Assembly (NCBI RefSeq): GCF_010389155.1
Contig: NC_057766.1
Coordinates: forward strand, 27,971,516 to 28,035,515
Direction of reading: 5' to 3'
Origin: Erigeron canadensis
Lineage: Eukaryota > Streptophyta > Magnoliopsida > Asterales > Asteraceae
DNA: 64,000 nt
This document shows positions 38,160 to 49,236 of the stretch, in pieces. Under the pieces are notes generated by a model. That model was not told the origin of the DNA. It made no database searches and worked only from the letters and a program-made list of their open reading frames with translations. Each line of letters begins with the position of its first letter. Position 1 is the first letter of the stretch. The translations under genes and the position numbers were made by a program.

Positions 38160-39552
38160 TATGTACATACTAAAAATCAATGTGTTATGTACAAATCTTT
38201 TAATCATGAAAGATACAAGCTATTAAAGTACATATTAATTTTAACTAAATTTCATTTTAACCCTTTTAATTTTAACCAATACTCATTTTAACCCCTTAAA
38301 ATTTCTAATTTTTTTTTAACTTTTGTCTCATTTATAACATACTAAAAACCTATATGAATGTATAAGTGTTTTATGCGTAGAATGTACAAGTCTTATAGCA
38401 CATAATTTTTTTTTTTACCATTTTTCAGTTTAACACCCTGAACTTTATATTTCTTGACACTAAGTTTTTGAGTTCTCATTTTTTCATCAAATAACTTTCA
38501 CGTGGTTACGATTTTACTTTTAAATATTTGGTATGACTATTTTTATCCGTCTTTTTATATATTAATTATATATATATATATGGTAACACTCCGGTAAGAA
38601 CAGTCTTAAAATAAGAACGATGAGAACACTCAAAAACATCATTTTGATGAATTAAAAGTCCATAAAACTAACATAGTGCATAATTAATTATCATTATTTA
38701 AGTGTTTAACAGCATATTGGTCTGTCAAAATCGAGAAAATCATGTTTTTTGTTTTGTGCATCCATCTTGGATGTATATTCATCAAAATGATGCCATCTAA
38801 CAAAAAACGTGATTTTTTTATTTTGACGGATCAATGTGTTGTTAAACACTTAAATAATGATAATTAGTTATACACTATGTTAGTTTTATAAACTTTTAAT
38901 GCATCAAAATGTATTTTTTAAGTGTTCTCACCGTATTCCTATTTTAAGGCTGTTCTTATTTGATAGTCCACACACACACACACACACACATATATAACGT
39001 TTTTAATATATAATAACTTTCATTATCGTTACGTTTTAAGTTCATGTAACATTTAAATCATTAACATAGTTATTGTTTATGTTCTTATACACAAGGTCTA
39101 TACAAATTTACAAATCCTTTGTGCCTTACAAGTTCTTATAACATATAATAATTTTTACCAATTTTTTCGATCTTTTAACTTTTGCCTTATATCAAAGTTT
39201 TCATTTTCGTCACACTAAACTTTTGGATTTTTATCAGACAACTTTCACACAGTTACGGATTTACTTTTAAACACTTGTTTTGATTATTTTCATCTGTATT
39301 TTTATATAAATAATGTTTTTTTATACAATAACTTTTGTAATCTTTACTTCTTACGTTCTTATAAAATTTAAAGCATTAATATAGTTATTGCATATGTTTT
39401 TATACATCTTTTTACTCTTTTGCATTTTTTATTGTTATCGCTACATGTTTAATTGTATATTTAAAATTTTGAGTTCGAGACATAAATTTGGGAACAAAAC
39501 TTTGTCGTGTAGAAAGCGTACCCCGCGACAACACGTGGGGTACAAAAACTAG
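38160..39552 (+). mobile_element. Helitron upstream of DAO-4, empty site visible at DAO-2 and DAO-5
   Basis: The 3' end has a hairpin TACCCCGCG...CACGTGGGGTA (about 39519-39542), then CAAAAA and CTAG (39549-39552) followed by T. Upstream of DAO-2 and DAO-5 the host sequence runs without a break ('aaattaaagttagaattta'), while here it is split between 'aaattaaaa' (about 38159) and 'ttagaatttaaaa' (39553). The 5' terminus is not canonical. Confidence 0.7.
38595..38958. mobile_element. Foldback MITE with about 170-bp arms
   Basis: Left TAAGAACAGTCTTAAAATA and the complement of the right end TAAGAACAGCCTTAAAATA begin arms that stay alignable through GAGAACACT, CATTTTGATG, AAACTAACATAGTG and TTATCATTATTTAAGTGTTT. 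The element is almost a complete palindrome and is nested in the surrounding Helitron. Confidence 0.85.
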
Positions 39553-39744
39553 TTAGAATTTAAAAATAATGATTTGTTTGTTTTTTCAACCATTAAATAA
39601 TTGAATTGATAAATTAATCGATAAATAATATATATATAGATTAACTCATTTTCTATATATCAAGTCATAAAAATAAACAATTTTGATAAAATTGCTACTA
39701 AATATTTTTGATTAAGTACGTTATTGTAAGCAGACAAGACGTAA

Positions 39745-39853
39745 AGTGAGCTGAGTTATTCACATGTTTGTCAAGTCGGGCCCAAATGCTAGCTCAAAAG
39801 TAGTTGCCGTGTTTGACCCTTTGTAATTTCAGTTTTCAAATCAAGCATAGAAA
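39745..39853 (+). promoter_or_regulatory. Displaced promoter block of DAO-4
   Basis: 'gtgagctgagttattcacat', 'gtcgggcccaaatgc' and 'gtagttgccgtgtttgac' match the promoter blocks of DAO-2 and DAO-5, but here the block lies more than 1 kb from the start codon because two elements (39854-40801) follow it. Confidence 0.6.
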
Positions 39854-40283
39854 CTAGTCATAATAATCGTATGATGTATGATAGCATAAAAAAATTCGAA
39901 TATGCCACATAATATAAAAAATTGTGGTTAAAGTAAACCAATGATCCAAGCTAAATTAGAATAAACAGTAATGATAAATATAATATATGTTTAGTTAAAG
40001 TGTTGGATTTACCTTAAATTACAATCACATCAAAATCGGAACTTATAAACATGGTGGATGACGACAAGTAGCCTTGTAGTTTCAGATCGTAAACTCAAAT
40101 TTTGAAGTATTCATGTTAATAACTTATTATAATTAATATAAGTAATAGGAATCAAAAAATTAAGAAAGAAAAAAGATACAATTTTATTAATGAAATATAT
40201 AAATAAAAATACACGTGCCGATAAAAGATTACGCCACATGTCATTTCAAGAACATGTCAATCTTGTTTTAGTTTATTGGTAGA
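39854..40283 (-). mobile_element. Non-autonomous Helitron, copy 4 of the local family
   Basis: On the minus strand it starts TCTACCAATAAACTAAAACA (from 40283). Its 3' end is a decayed hairpin (CATACATCATACG), 'attatga' and CTAG. It sits inside the DAO-4 promoter. Confidence 0.7.
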
Positions 40284-40285
40284 TT

Positions 40286-40801
40286 AGGGGTGTAAACGAG
40301 CCGAGCAGAGCCCAAGCTTGATGGTGCTTGAGCTCGAGCTCGTTCGAGTTTTAGTATTTAAACTCAAGCTTGGCTTGTGATTTATTAAGAAAGCTCGAGC
40401 TCGACTCAAGATCGGCTTGTTTGTCAAAAAAAAAAACTAACAAGATTGAGCTTTGCTCGAGCTCCAACTCGGTAAATGACTAAAACTAAGCTCGATTATT
40501 AGAGGCTCGTGAAAAAGCTCGTTTAGGCTCGGTTCGATTATTATATGAAAGCTTAGTTAATATAATAATATGTATATATATATTACAATACTATTGTATT
40601 ATATGAGTATATATGAAAGCCCGTTTAGGCTGGCGAGCTTAATCGAGTTATGGATTCGAAGTTCGAGCCCAAGCTCGATTACTAAACAAGTCAACAATAA
40701 GCTTGAATTCGCCCCGAGCTCGTTTAAGCTCGTCTTGAACCGAGCTTTTTACGAATCGAGTTCGAATAAGTAGCGAACATGTATGACTCGTTTACACCCC
40801 T
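40286..40801. mobile_element. hAT-like element with AGGGGTGTAAACGAG ends
   Basis: Left AGGGGTGTAAACGAG and right CTCGTTTACACCCCT are inverted ends. The interior is full of 'gctcgagctcg'-type motifs. The ends resemble widespread plant hAT MITEs. Flanking duplications are unclear. The open frame inside is not considered coding. Confidence 0.7.
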
Positions 40802-40918
40802 GTAGGCATGTAATTTCGTGACATGAATTTCCAAAAACATTCTTTTTATATATAATCATAATCAATTAATTATATAATAATAGTGATTAATCACATTATA
40901 CCACATTTACTCAAGAAA

Positions 40919-42249
40919 ATGGCCACTAATAATAAGACTATCCCAGTGATCGATCTACAAGACTTACCTAATGAATTACCCAATTTGATAGCAGCATGTG
41001 AAGAATGGGGCTGTTTCAGGCTGCTTAACTTCCAACAACTCCTTCCGGCAACACTCATGTTAGAGATGAAGGCAGTGGTCAGATCACTGTTTGACTCACC
41101 AGTAAATATCAAGCTCCGGAACGTTGACGTCATCTCTGGCAGCGGGTACCAGGCCCCGTCGGACAAGAATCCGCTGTACGAGGCCCTTGGTCTGTATGAC
41201 ATTTCGTGTCGTGCTGACGTGGAGACTTTTTGCTCCCAGTTGGATGCTTCAATTCATCAAAAGGTTTATATATCGATCAGACTATATCTATGTCTGTATA
41301 TATATGTATGTGATTTTTTTTCCTGAAAAAATTCTTTTTGATATCGTAAATAAATTCCCAACTCTGTTGACTTTGTATGGTGGTCGGAGGTATAGAAAGG
41401 GGAATTGGTAGTGATATCATAATTGTGAATATAATGCTTGATTGACTATTGTTGTTTAGTATATACATGTTTATGTATATATGAATATAGAAAAAAGTTA
41501 TAAATCGATCTCTACTACAAGTTTTACTGATGTTTAATGACTCCCCATATGTTTATGACTTTATATATAACAGGGAGATAAATTGTAAGATATGCTAAAG
41601 CAGCACATGAGTTACTTGTGGCGGTGGCAGGGAAATTAGCCCATGGTTTAGCAGTGAAAAGTGAAAATTTAGGATTTGAGAAATGGCCATGTCAATTTAG
41701 AATAAATAAGTACCATTTCACCCCTGAAAGTGTTGGCTCCCCTGGTGTCCAAATACACACAGATGGCGGTTTCCTGACTATCCTTCAAGATGATGAAGGC
41801 GTCGGGGGTCTAGAAGTCATGGATAAGTCGGGTGAATTCATTGCCGTTGATCCGTGGCCTGGCACCCTTCTTGTTAACCTCGAAGACATGGCAAATGTAG
41901 GTTTTGTAAACTACCTTGTTACTTTTGCTTATTATTTATTGATGGCTAGTTAAGTGTCCTGTTTTGACATATCGGTTTTTGATTATGTTTTAAGGTATGG
42001 AGTAATTGATGATTTTGCAGTGTGAAGCATAGGGTGCAATGCAAAGAAGCAAAAGTACGTATTTCAATTGCTTCATTCCTTTTAGGGCCAAGAGGGACAT
42101 TGGAACCGCTACCAGAACTTGTGGATAATGACCATCCTCGTGTGTATGTTCCTACCAGTTTTGAAGAGTACATGAATTTGAGGTTCTCGACAAATTTGTA
42201 TGCGGGTGAAGCTCTTGAGCTCTTGTACACATCTAACTCTGAGAAATGA
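40919..42249 (+). pseudogene. DAO-4: broken DAO-like dioxygenase
   Basis: The three exons are recognisable (40919-41263, 41574-41896, 41995-42249) but the gene is broken three ways. Exon 1 has one extra A before its donor (CATCAAAAG instead of CATCAAAG). Exon 2 has an extra A near its start (GAGATAAATTG). Exon 3 carries two consecutive stop codons at 42007-42012, where paralogues have Gly-Arg (SNGR). The two insertions do not restore the frame. Near-catalytic sequence reads VQIHTDGGF, and LGD is changed to LED. The downstream part of exon 3 is still clean, suggesting recent loss. The promoter is split by transposons and a Copia element sits directly behind the stop. Confidence 0.9.
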
Positions 42250-42258
42250 CGTTGAGTC

Positions 42259-42734
42259 TGTTATTTTAGCAGCTTAATTTGTTATCTAACTTAAAGTGGT
42301 TCTGTGTAGACTTCTAAAGTTGATAGACTGCTTTGGACAATTTGCAATTATAAAGGATGATGAGGACTAGAAGTGAACAAGACAGAAGATGAAGGACTGA
42401 GGAAGAAGTATTGCTGCTTATTTATACACAGGCTGGCAGACATAGGGATTTGAACATTCCCTTTGATTTTGTGACATAGGGATTTGAACATTCCCTTTGA
42501 TTTTGTGCCGTTGTCGCATCATTTTCCTGTCGTTATGGCTTTCTTTCTCTTTGTAAAACTCTCAAGGGTTTTGTTCCAAAATAGTGTTACTATTCAGTAT
42601 ATTTAAATCTCTTTTATGTAATAAGATTTTCATATTAAGAAATAAATTCAGTCACTTATGACTAAATCCTTCTTGTTCTCTTATGAAATCTGTTTTTATT
42701 AGCAAACTATTATCAATGTTTAACCCTTTTGACA
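42259..42734 (+). repeat. 5' LTR of the complete Copia element
   Basis: Starts TGTTATTTTAGCAGC and ends CCCTTTTGACA. At about 42447-42517 a segment of about 35 bp (GACATAGGGATTTGAACATT...) is present twice in tandem; the 3' LTR has it once, making the 5' LTR 34-35 bp longer. Confidence 0.95.
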
Positions 42735-42747
42735 TGGTATCAGAGCC
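42735..42747 (+). other. Primer binding site of the complete Copia element
   Basis: TGGTATCAGAGCC directly follows the 5' LTR and is complementary to the 3' end of initiator tRNA-Met. Confidence 0.92.
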
Positions 42748-43636
42748 AAGTTGGCATATATCTCGATTCAGACTTGGGTCTGCTTCGATTGATTCTGCTG
42801 ATTATCTTTTATTCGCATTATTTATTTTTAGGGTTTATATTGATTTAGGGGTTTCTCCTTTCTAGGTTTTTTTTTTCTCAAATTGGGTTTCTTTTTTATT
42901 TCATATCTAAATATCTTTAATTTTTCATCACTCCTTCCTTCTATAGGTTGTGGGTGTTAATTTACTGATTATTTCAGATCTGCTCATGTGTGGGACTCCT
43001 CTTTCATAAGAGTTTGCAGTCTTGCCATTAGGAGTGGATTATTTAAGTGGACTCATATCTGGTTGATCTGGTCCTTCTAAATCTAGTCAATCACTGAATC
43101 CACCTTATATTGAGCTGCAAGTAGAATATCCATATTCCATTTGTTGCTCTCCTTTGTCCCTTAAGTTGTTTGGAATTACTGTTGGCGACCCCACTGTAAG
43201 CTATCTTTCCTACCCAGTCAGTAGCAAATGTCTTTACACTTGGAGGGCTCTAAGTGTGGAGTGTTTGGCCTATAGGCTGGGACATCTTTGTGTGGTCATT
43301 ATTCTGTGTGTTCTTGGTTAGAATAGTTATGTTTGTGTTTGTTTCTCACTTGGTTGCTTTCTGAGTATCTATATAGACTCTGTCTTACTTGTGGAATCTT
43401 CTTGCATTATCTTAAAAGTTATATATCAGCTTCAGTTAATTGCTTCATTACTTTGTGTGGTTCTTTTATTTCTGCTTTCTCATATTTGCATCTGTTCTTG
43501 TTCTGTTTGCTTTTGGTAGAAGAGAGAGCACCAGATAATACCTGTCTTGGCACTTGAGTGTCCCTGAATCTGGCCTCTTGTCTGACTGCTCTTTAGGGTT
43601 GTTTATTGTGTGTTTTCTTTTTTTGTGGGTGTTATT

Positions 43637-46600
43637 ATGGCTAATCCAAATCCAAATCCAAATCTTGACAATGCTGTTAATGAGGAATATGATGTGAATG
43701 TGTTTGGGACTTTAATAAGTAAACTTGATTTTGGTGATGAGTTGTATTTGCATGCTAGTGACACTTTTGGAACACCTTTGATAAACTTTAAACTAAAGGG
43801 AACTGAAAATTATAAAGTTTGGGCTTGTGCAATGGAACTTGCACTTGAAACTAAGAACAAAATGGGTTTTATTGATGGATCTTGTGAAAAATCCACTGGA
43901 AATGATGTTTTAGCCAAACAATGGGATAAGTGTAATTCTGTTGTCTTATCTTGGATTCTTGGTTCTATCACTGAAGAGTTATACTTGGGACAAATTTTTT
44001 CTAAAAATGCTAAAATTGTATGGGAGGAATTAAAAGAAACTTATGATAAGGTTGATGGATCCATTACTTTTAATTTACATCACAAGATTCACTCTCTAAC
44101 CCAAAATGGCAGACCTGTTTCAGAACACTATCATAATTTGACTCTCTTTGGAAACAATTTGATGCTCTTGTTAAGTTACCCACTTGTTCCTGTGATGCTG
44201 CTAAGCAAATTCAAGATCACCAAAACCTTTTGAAATTAATGCAATTCTTGATGGGGCTTGATGATGTGTATGTACTTGTTAGGAGTAATATCTTGACCAG
44301 AGACCCCCTTCCTTCTGTGAAGGCTGCTTTTGTCTTAATTTCTAGAGAGGAGTCTCATAGGGGTGTTAACTCAAATGAGACTTCCTCAAGACCTCAGAGC
44401 AGTGATTTCTTTGCTAAACCTTCTGACAGTTTTAAAAGGAATTTTGGTAACAAAAACACTTTTAATAACAAAAGATTTGAAAACAGGAGAGGACCTAACA
44501 CCTCTCTTAAATGTGATGGATGTCACAAGTATGGTCATACTTTGGATAGATGCTTTGAAGTTGTTGGGTATCCCCCTGGATATGGAAGGGATACTCCTGC
44601 CAGGAGAAACTTGTCTCAATCTTTTCATAAATCTTTGAACAATAACAATGCTGTTTCTGAAACTCAAGCTGCTCAAGCTGTTGTCTCTAAACTGGCCTCC
44701 AGTTCTAGTAGTGGTCCTCCTTTTCCTAGTAATTCAGGATCCATGACTCTTACTAGTGACCAGTATGCTAGGTTGATGAATCTCTTGAAGGATAATCCCC
44801 AAACCAGTGGTGTCCATGCCAATATGGCAGGTACTTTTTTCAATAACAATCATTTTTTCAACACCAATTTTAATAGATTTTTTTGTTCCAATTCTCTTAT
44901 CAAACACACTCTGATTGCTCTTGGATGGATTGTTGACTCTGGTGCTAATCAGCACATGACATGTAGTGATAAAGATTTGATTAATGTAGAGGACATATCC
45001 AAACTTGGGCTTACTGTTGGACATCCCAATGGTACCCAAGCAAGGATTCTTAAAATTGGTGATTTAAAATTAACTGATAATATTACTCTTTTTGGTGTGT
45101 TATATGTCCCTGAGTACTGTGTAAATCTCCTATCTGTGCACAGTCTTGCTAGGGACAGCAGGTTGTTTATAGGTTTTGATCAGAATTTTTGTTATATTCA
45201 GGACTTGACCACAAAGAGAATGATTGGGAGTGGTAATGAGTGTGGTGGCCTTTACATGTTTCATAAAGAAACTAAAGGTAGCAGTGTTGTGTGTAATAAT
45301 GTGAACTTTAAATGTTACCTTTCAAAACAGATTTGGCACAATAGACTTGGCCACCTTGCTGAACCTGTATTGGTTACTCTTAAAGAGAAACTTCAACTTG
45401 ACTCACAGTCCCATATTTCTCCTTGTGAGGTTTGCCACAAAGCCAAACAAACCAGAGACCCATTTCCTTTAAGCAGACATAAAAGCCATGAATTGGGTGA
45501 ATTGGTCCATTTAGACCTTTGGGTCCCTACAAAGTTCAAAGTAGGGAAGGCTTCAAATATTTTCTCACAATTGTTGATGATTACACAAGGGCAGTTTGGG
45601 TATATTTACTTAAACACAAGGATGAAACATTTGATAATGTTGTTTCTTTTCATTCCTTATTGAAAAATCAATTCAACAAATCTGTAAAAACCTTCAGGAG
45701 TGATAATGGGGGAGAATTCATAAACCAAAGGTTTAATCTCTTTGTCAAAAATCATGGAATAATTCACCAAACCTCATGTGCTCATTCACCCCAACAAAAT
45801 GGGGTTGTTGAAAGGAAACATAGGTACTTACTTAATGTAGCAAGAGCCCTTATGTTTCAGGGGGGGGGGGTTGCCTCTATATCTTTGGACTGATTGCATT
45901 CTAACTGCCACTTATTTGATAAACAGGTTACCCTCCATTGTCCTCTCTGGAAGATCCCCCTATGAGTTAATTTTTAATTGTCAACCTAGTCTCTCCCACT
46001 TAAGGGTGTTTGGGTGTTTATGTTTTTCCACTATTCTAAATAATCATGATAAATTTTCAAAAAGGTCTGAAAAATGCATTTTCATAGGATATTCTAATGA
46101 GAAAAAAGGTTATAAATTATTTAGTCTTGACACTAAAACTGTTCTATTCTCTAGAGATGTTAAGTTCTATGAGAATGTGTTTCCCTTTAAAATGATCAAT
46201 GAATCTCACACTCTTAAGAATCTTGAAACCTCTTCTTCACAGCCTTATGATTTCTCTTTTTTTGAAAATGAAAACACCAACACCACAAGTCCCTATGATG
46301 AAAGGAGAGTTCATATCACTGAAAGTGAGGGTAGTGATGGTCCCTCTGGTGACACCTTGGTGACTGCTAGGGACCAACAATCTGCAACACCTTTTGATGA
46401 CAACAATGTTTCTGAGGGCAATTCTGTTCCAAATTCTGACAATACTGAAACTCATAGGGTGGATCAATCTACTCTCCCACAGCCTAGAAGGTCTGATAGA
46501 ACCATTAGAACACCAAAGAAGTATGCAGATTATGTGTTAGGCAAAAGAACTAAGCATAGCATTAGTAACTTTGTTTGTTATTCTAAGTTGCACTCTGAGT

Positions 46601-48173
46601 ATACTTGTTTTATGACAAACTTGAACAAACTGCATGAACCTACTTGTTATTTGGAAGCCTGCAAAGACCCCTTGTGGGTGGATGCAATGAATTCTGAGCT
46701 TGAAGCCTTACATAGAAATGGAACCTGGGAACTTTCTGACCTACCACCCAACAGAACTGCCATTGGTTGCAAATGGGTTTTTAAAATTAAATACAAGTCC
46801 ACTGGTGAAGTGGACAGGTATAAGGCTAGACTTGTAGCCAAGGGTTACTCCCAAAGGGCTGGGATAGATTTTGATGAGACATTTTTCCCTGTTGTCAAGA
46901 TGGTTACTATTAGATGCCTTATGTCTGTTGCTGTTTCTAATAATTGGCCAATTTATCAGTTAGATATAAACAATGCCTTTCTTTATGGTGAACTTGATGA
47001 GGAAGTTTATATGATACCCCCCCCTGGGTATTACTCTGACACTGAACCTAAGGTTTGTAAGTTAATTAAGTCTTTATATGGGCTAAAACAAGCCCCTAGG
47101 AAGTGGAATGAGAAACTAACTTGTGCCTTGATTGAAAATGGATTCTCCCAAAGTAAAAGTGATTATTCTTTGTACACTAAGACCTTTAATAACACATTTG
47201 TTGCATTACTTGTGTATATTGATGACATTGTAATCATTGGTAATTGTGTTAATGAAATTGATAAGTGCAAAGAGTTCTTAAGCTCCAGATTTTCAATAAA
47301 AGACCTAGGAAAACTAAGGTACTTTCTAGGAATTGAAGTCATTGACTCTAATGATGGTGTTTGCTTGAGCCAAAGGAAGTACTGCCTTGATTTGATTGCA
47401 GAGTTTGGCCTTCTTGATTGTAAACCATGCCAAACTCCCATTGATTCTAATCTTGTTCTCTCCTATAAGGATGATTCTGATAGGCCTTTGGATAATGTAA
47501 ATGGTTATCAGAAGTTGATTGGTAAGTTGATCTACTTAACTTTCACCAGGCCAGATATATCTTATGCTGTGCATATTTTGAGTCAGTTCATGCATGATCC
47601 ACATGACTCTCACCTTAAAATTGCTTTAAGGGTCATTAGATATCTTAAGGGGTCTCCTGGCAAAGGAATTCTCTTTAAAAGAGATACCCCTCTTACTCTC
47701 CATGCCTTTGTGGATTCAGATTGGGCCAAGAAATTTACTGCCAGGAAGAGTATCACTAGATACAGTCTCTTCCTGGGTGGTTCCTCATATCTTGGAAAAG
47801 TAAGAAACAACCAACAATTTCAAGATCCTCTGCAGAAGCAGAATTTAGGGCACTTGCCTCTGTTTCTTGTGAAATAATATGGGTTTTGAAAGTTCTTAGA
47901 GACTTTGGCATACAAAACCATTCTCCTGTCCAGATTTTGTGTGACAGTAAAGGTGCAATTCAAATTGCAGCTAATCCTGTCTTTCATGAGAAAACTAAAC
48001 ATTTTGAATTAGATTTATTCTTCACAAGAGAGAAAATTAATCTGGGGATTATTGAACTTGTTAAAATCAATTCTAAAAGCAATGTGGCTGACATTTTTAC
48101 AAAAGGATTATCTCACACTCAACATAAAACTCTTTGTGATAAACTTGGCTTATATGATATTTTCCAGAATTAA
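43637..48173 (+). pseudogene. Copia gag-pol, four frameshifts
   Basis: Domains in order: gag from MANPNPNPN (43637) with zinc knuckle CDGCHKYGHTLDRC (about 44512-44553); protease with DSGA (about 44936); GAG-pre-integrase HNRLGHL...CEVC (about 45340-45435); integrase with HLDLW, RSDNGGEF and the final E in NGVVERKH (45505-45830); reverse transcriptase with YIDD (about 47215-47226); RNase H and the C-terminal VADIFTKGL (to 48173). The single polyprotein is broken by one-base changes near 44148, 45520 and 47790, and by a shift in a 10-G run at 45860-45869. No long deletions. Loss is therefore mild; some shifts could be sequencing errors. Confidence 0.92.
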
Positions 48174-48178
48174 GCTGT

Positions 48179-48204
48179 GGGGGGGGGGGGGGGGGGGGGA
48201 GGGG
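48179..48204 (+). repeat. Poly-G run at the polypurine tract
   Basis: Twenty-one consecutive G, one A, then four G lie immediately before the 3' LTR, in the position of the plus-strand primer. The length is unusual and may be inexact. Confidence 0.85.
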
Positions 48205-48646
48205 TGTTATTTTAGCAGCTTAATTTGTTATCTAACTTAAAGTGGTTATGTGTAGACTTCTAAAGTTGAGGGATTGCTTTGGACAACTTGCAATTATAAA
48301 GGATGATGAGGACTAGAAGTGAACAAGACAGAAGATGAAGGACTGAGGAAGAAGTATTGCTGCTTATTTATACACAGGCCTGCAGACATAGGGATTTGAA
48401 CATTCCCTTTGATTTTGTGCCGTTGTCACATCATTTTCCTGCCGTTATGGCTTTCTTTCTCTTTGTAAAACTCTCAAGGGTTTTGTTCCAAAATAGTGTT
48501 ACTATTCAGTATATTTAAATCTCTTTTATGTAATAAGATTTTCATATTAAGAAATAAATTCAGTCATTTATGACTAAATCCTTCTTGTTCTCTTGTGAAA
48601 TCTGTTTTTATTAGCAAACTATTATCAATGTTTAACCCTTTTGACA
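48205..48646 (+). repeat. 3' LTR of the complete Copia element
   Basis: TGTTATTTTAGCAGC...CCCTTTTGACA, 442 bp, without the internal 35-bp duplication of the 5' copy. Confidence 0.95.
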
Positions 48647-48651
48647 GAGTC

Positions 48652-49045
48652 ACTCTCAAATCCTTACAGAACCGGTTTCTCAGTTTGTTTAAGTGGCAAA
48701 TAAATAAATAAAAATAAAAATTCGCTTGTAGCTAGATTACATAGAAGTGGTTGTATGTAGTAGCTATCGATATAGCAAGTATGATTAAGCAAACCAGTAC
48801 TAGATGACTTAGATCAGTCATCAGATGTTGCATTTACTTAACTAAATGAGATGAAAACAATCAAAATAGCTTAAACATAATCTATGGTTTTAGGATCAGC
48901 AGATCCAAGGCAGATATCTACGCCTCATCAAATAGTTTAGCTTCATTCTAGACTACCTCTAATTCCCTTTGTTTTTGTTTGGATCTAATCCTCAAGCATA
49001 TGTTGTACCTTAAAACTTTGAGCTTTGCTTTTATAATACAATAAC
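48652..49045. other. Resumed 3' flank of DAO-4
   Basis: 'actctcaaatcc', 'tttctcagtttgtt', 'cttgtagctagattac' and 'tttaggatcagcag' continue the DAO downstream unit after the Copia element. Confidence 0.8.
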
Positions 49046-49227
49046 TTTTTTTTTTTTGAACGACACACTGTTTAACTATTACTCTCAAATTACAGAAGGC
49101 CTAGATGGAACCATGACTCTCAAAAAGTCTCATATTAATCCACCCCACAAATAGGAAAAGTATGACCTGAACCTGATGGATCCTATCAAGGTCAACGACT
49201 TTACCAATGGGCCACCAACCTCATTGC
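49046..49227 (-). mobile_element. tRNA-derived SINE with target duplication
   Basis: On the minus strand: box A TGGCCCATTGG (about 49215-49205), box B-like AGGTTCAGGTC about 30 nt later, and a 3' A run (T run at 49046-49057). The duplication TAATACAAT flanks it (49034-49042 and 49228-49236). The same flank without insertion exists after DAO-5 (about 56880-56905) and DAO-6 (about 62370-62400), confirming the ends. Confidence 0.85.
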
Positions 49228-49236
49228 TAATACAAT

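Larger units (their letters stand above)
42259..48646 (+). mobile_element. Complete Copia retrotransposon
   Basis: Two LTRs (42259-42734 and 48205-48646), a perfect 5-bp duplication GAGTC (42254-42258 and 48647-48651), a primer binding site TGGTATCAGAGCC at 42735, a 900-bp leader, gag-pol, and a G-rich polypurine tract before the 3' LTR. The LTRs differ by about 11 substitutions and one 35-bp duplication by my count, so the insertion is fairly recent but not new. It landed in the 3' UTR of DAO-4, whose sequence resumes at 48652. Confidence 0.95.

Noticed and set aside
40570..40773. Small open frame before DAO-4
   Set aside because: It lies wholly inside a hAT-like element made of 'gctcgagctcg'-type repeats.
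40883..40918. Upstream in-frame ATG of DAO-4 (MINHIIPHLLKK extension)
   Set aside because: Paralogues all start at MAT; the extension is AT-rich leader sequence.
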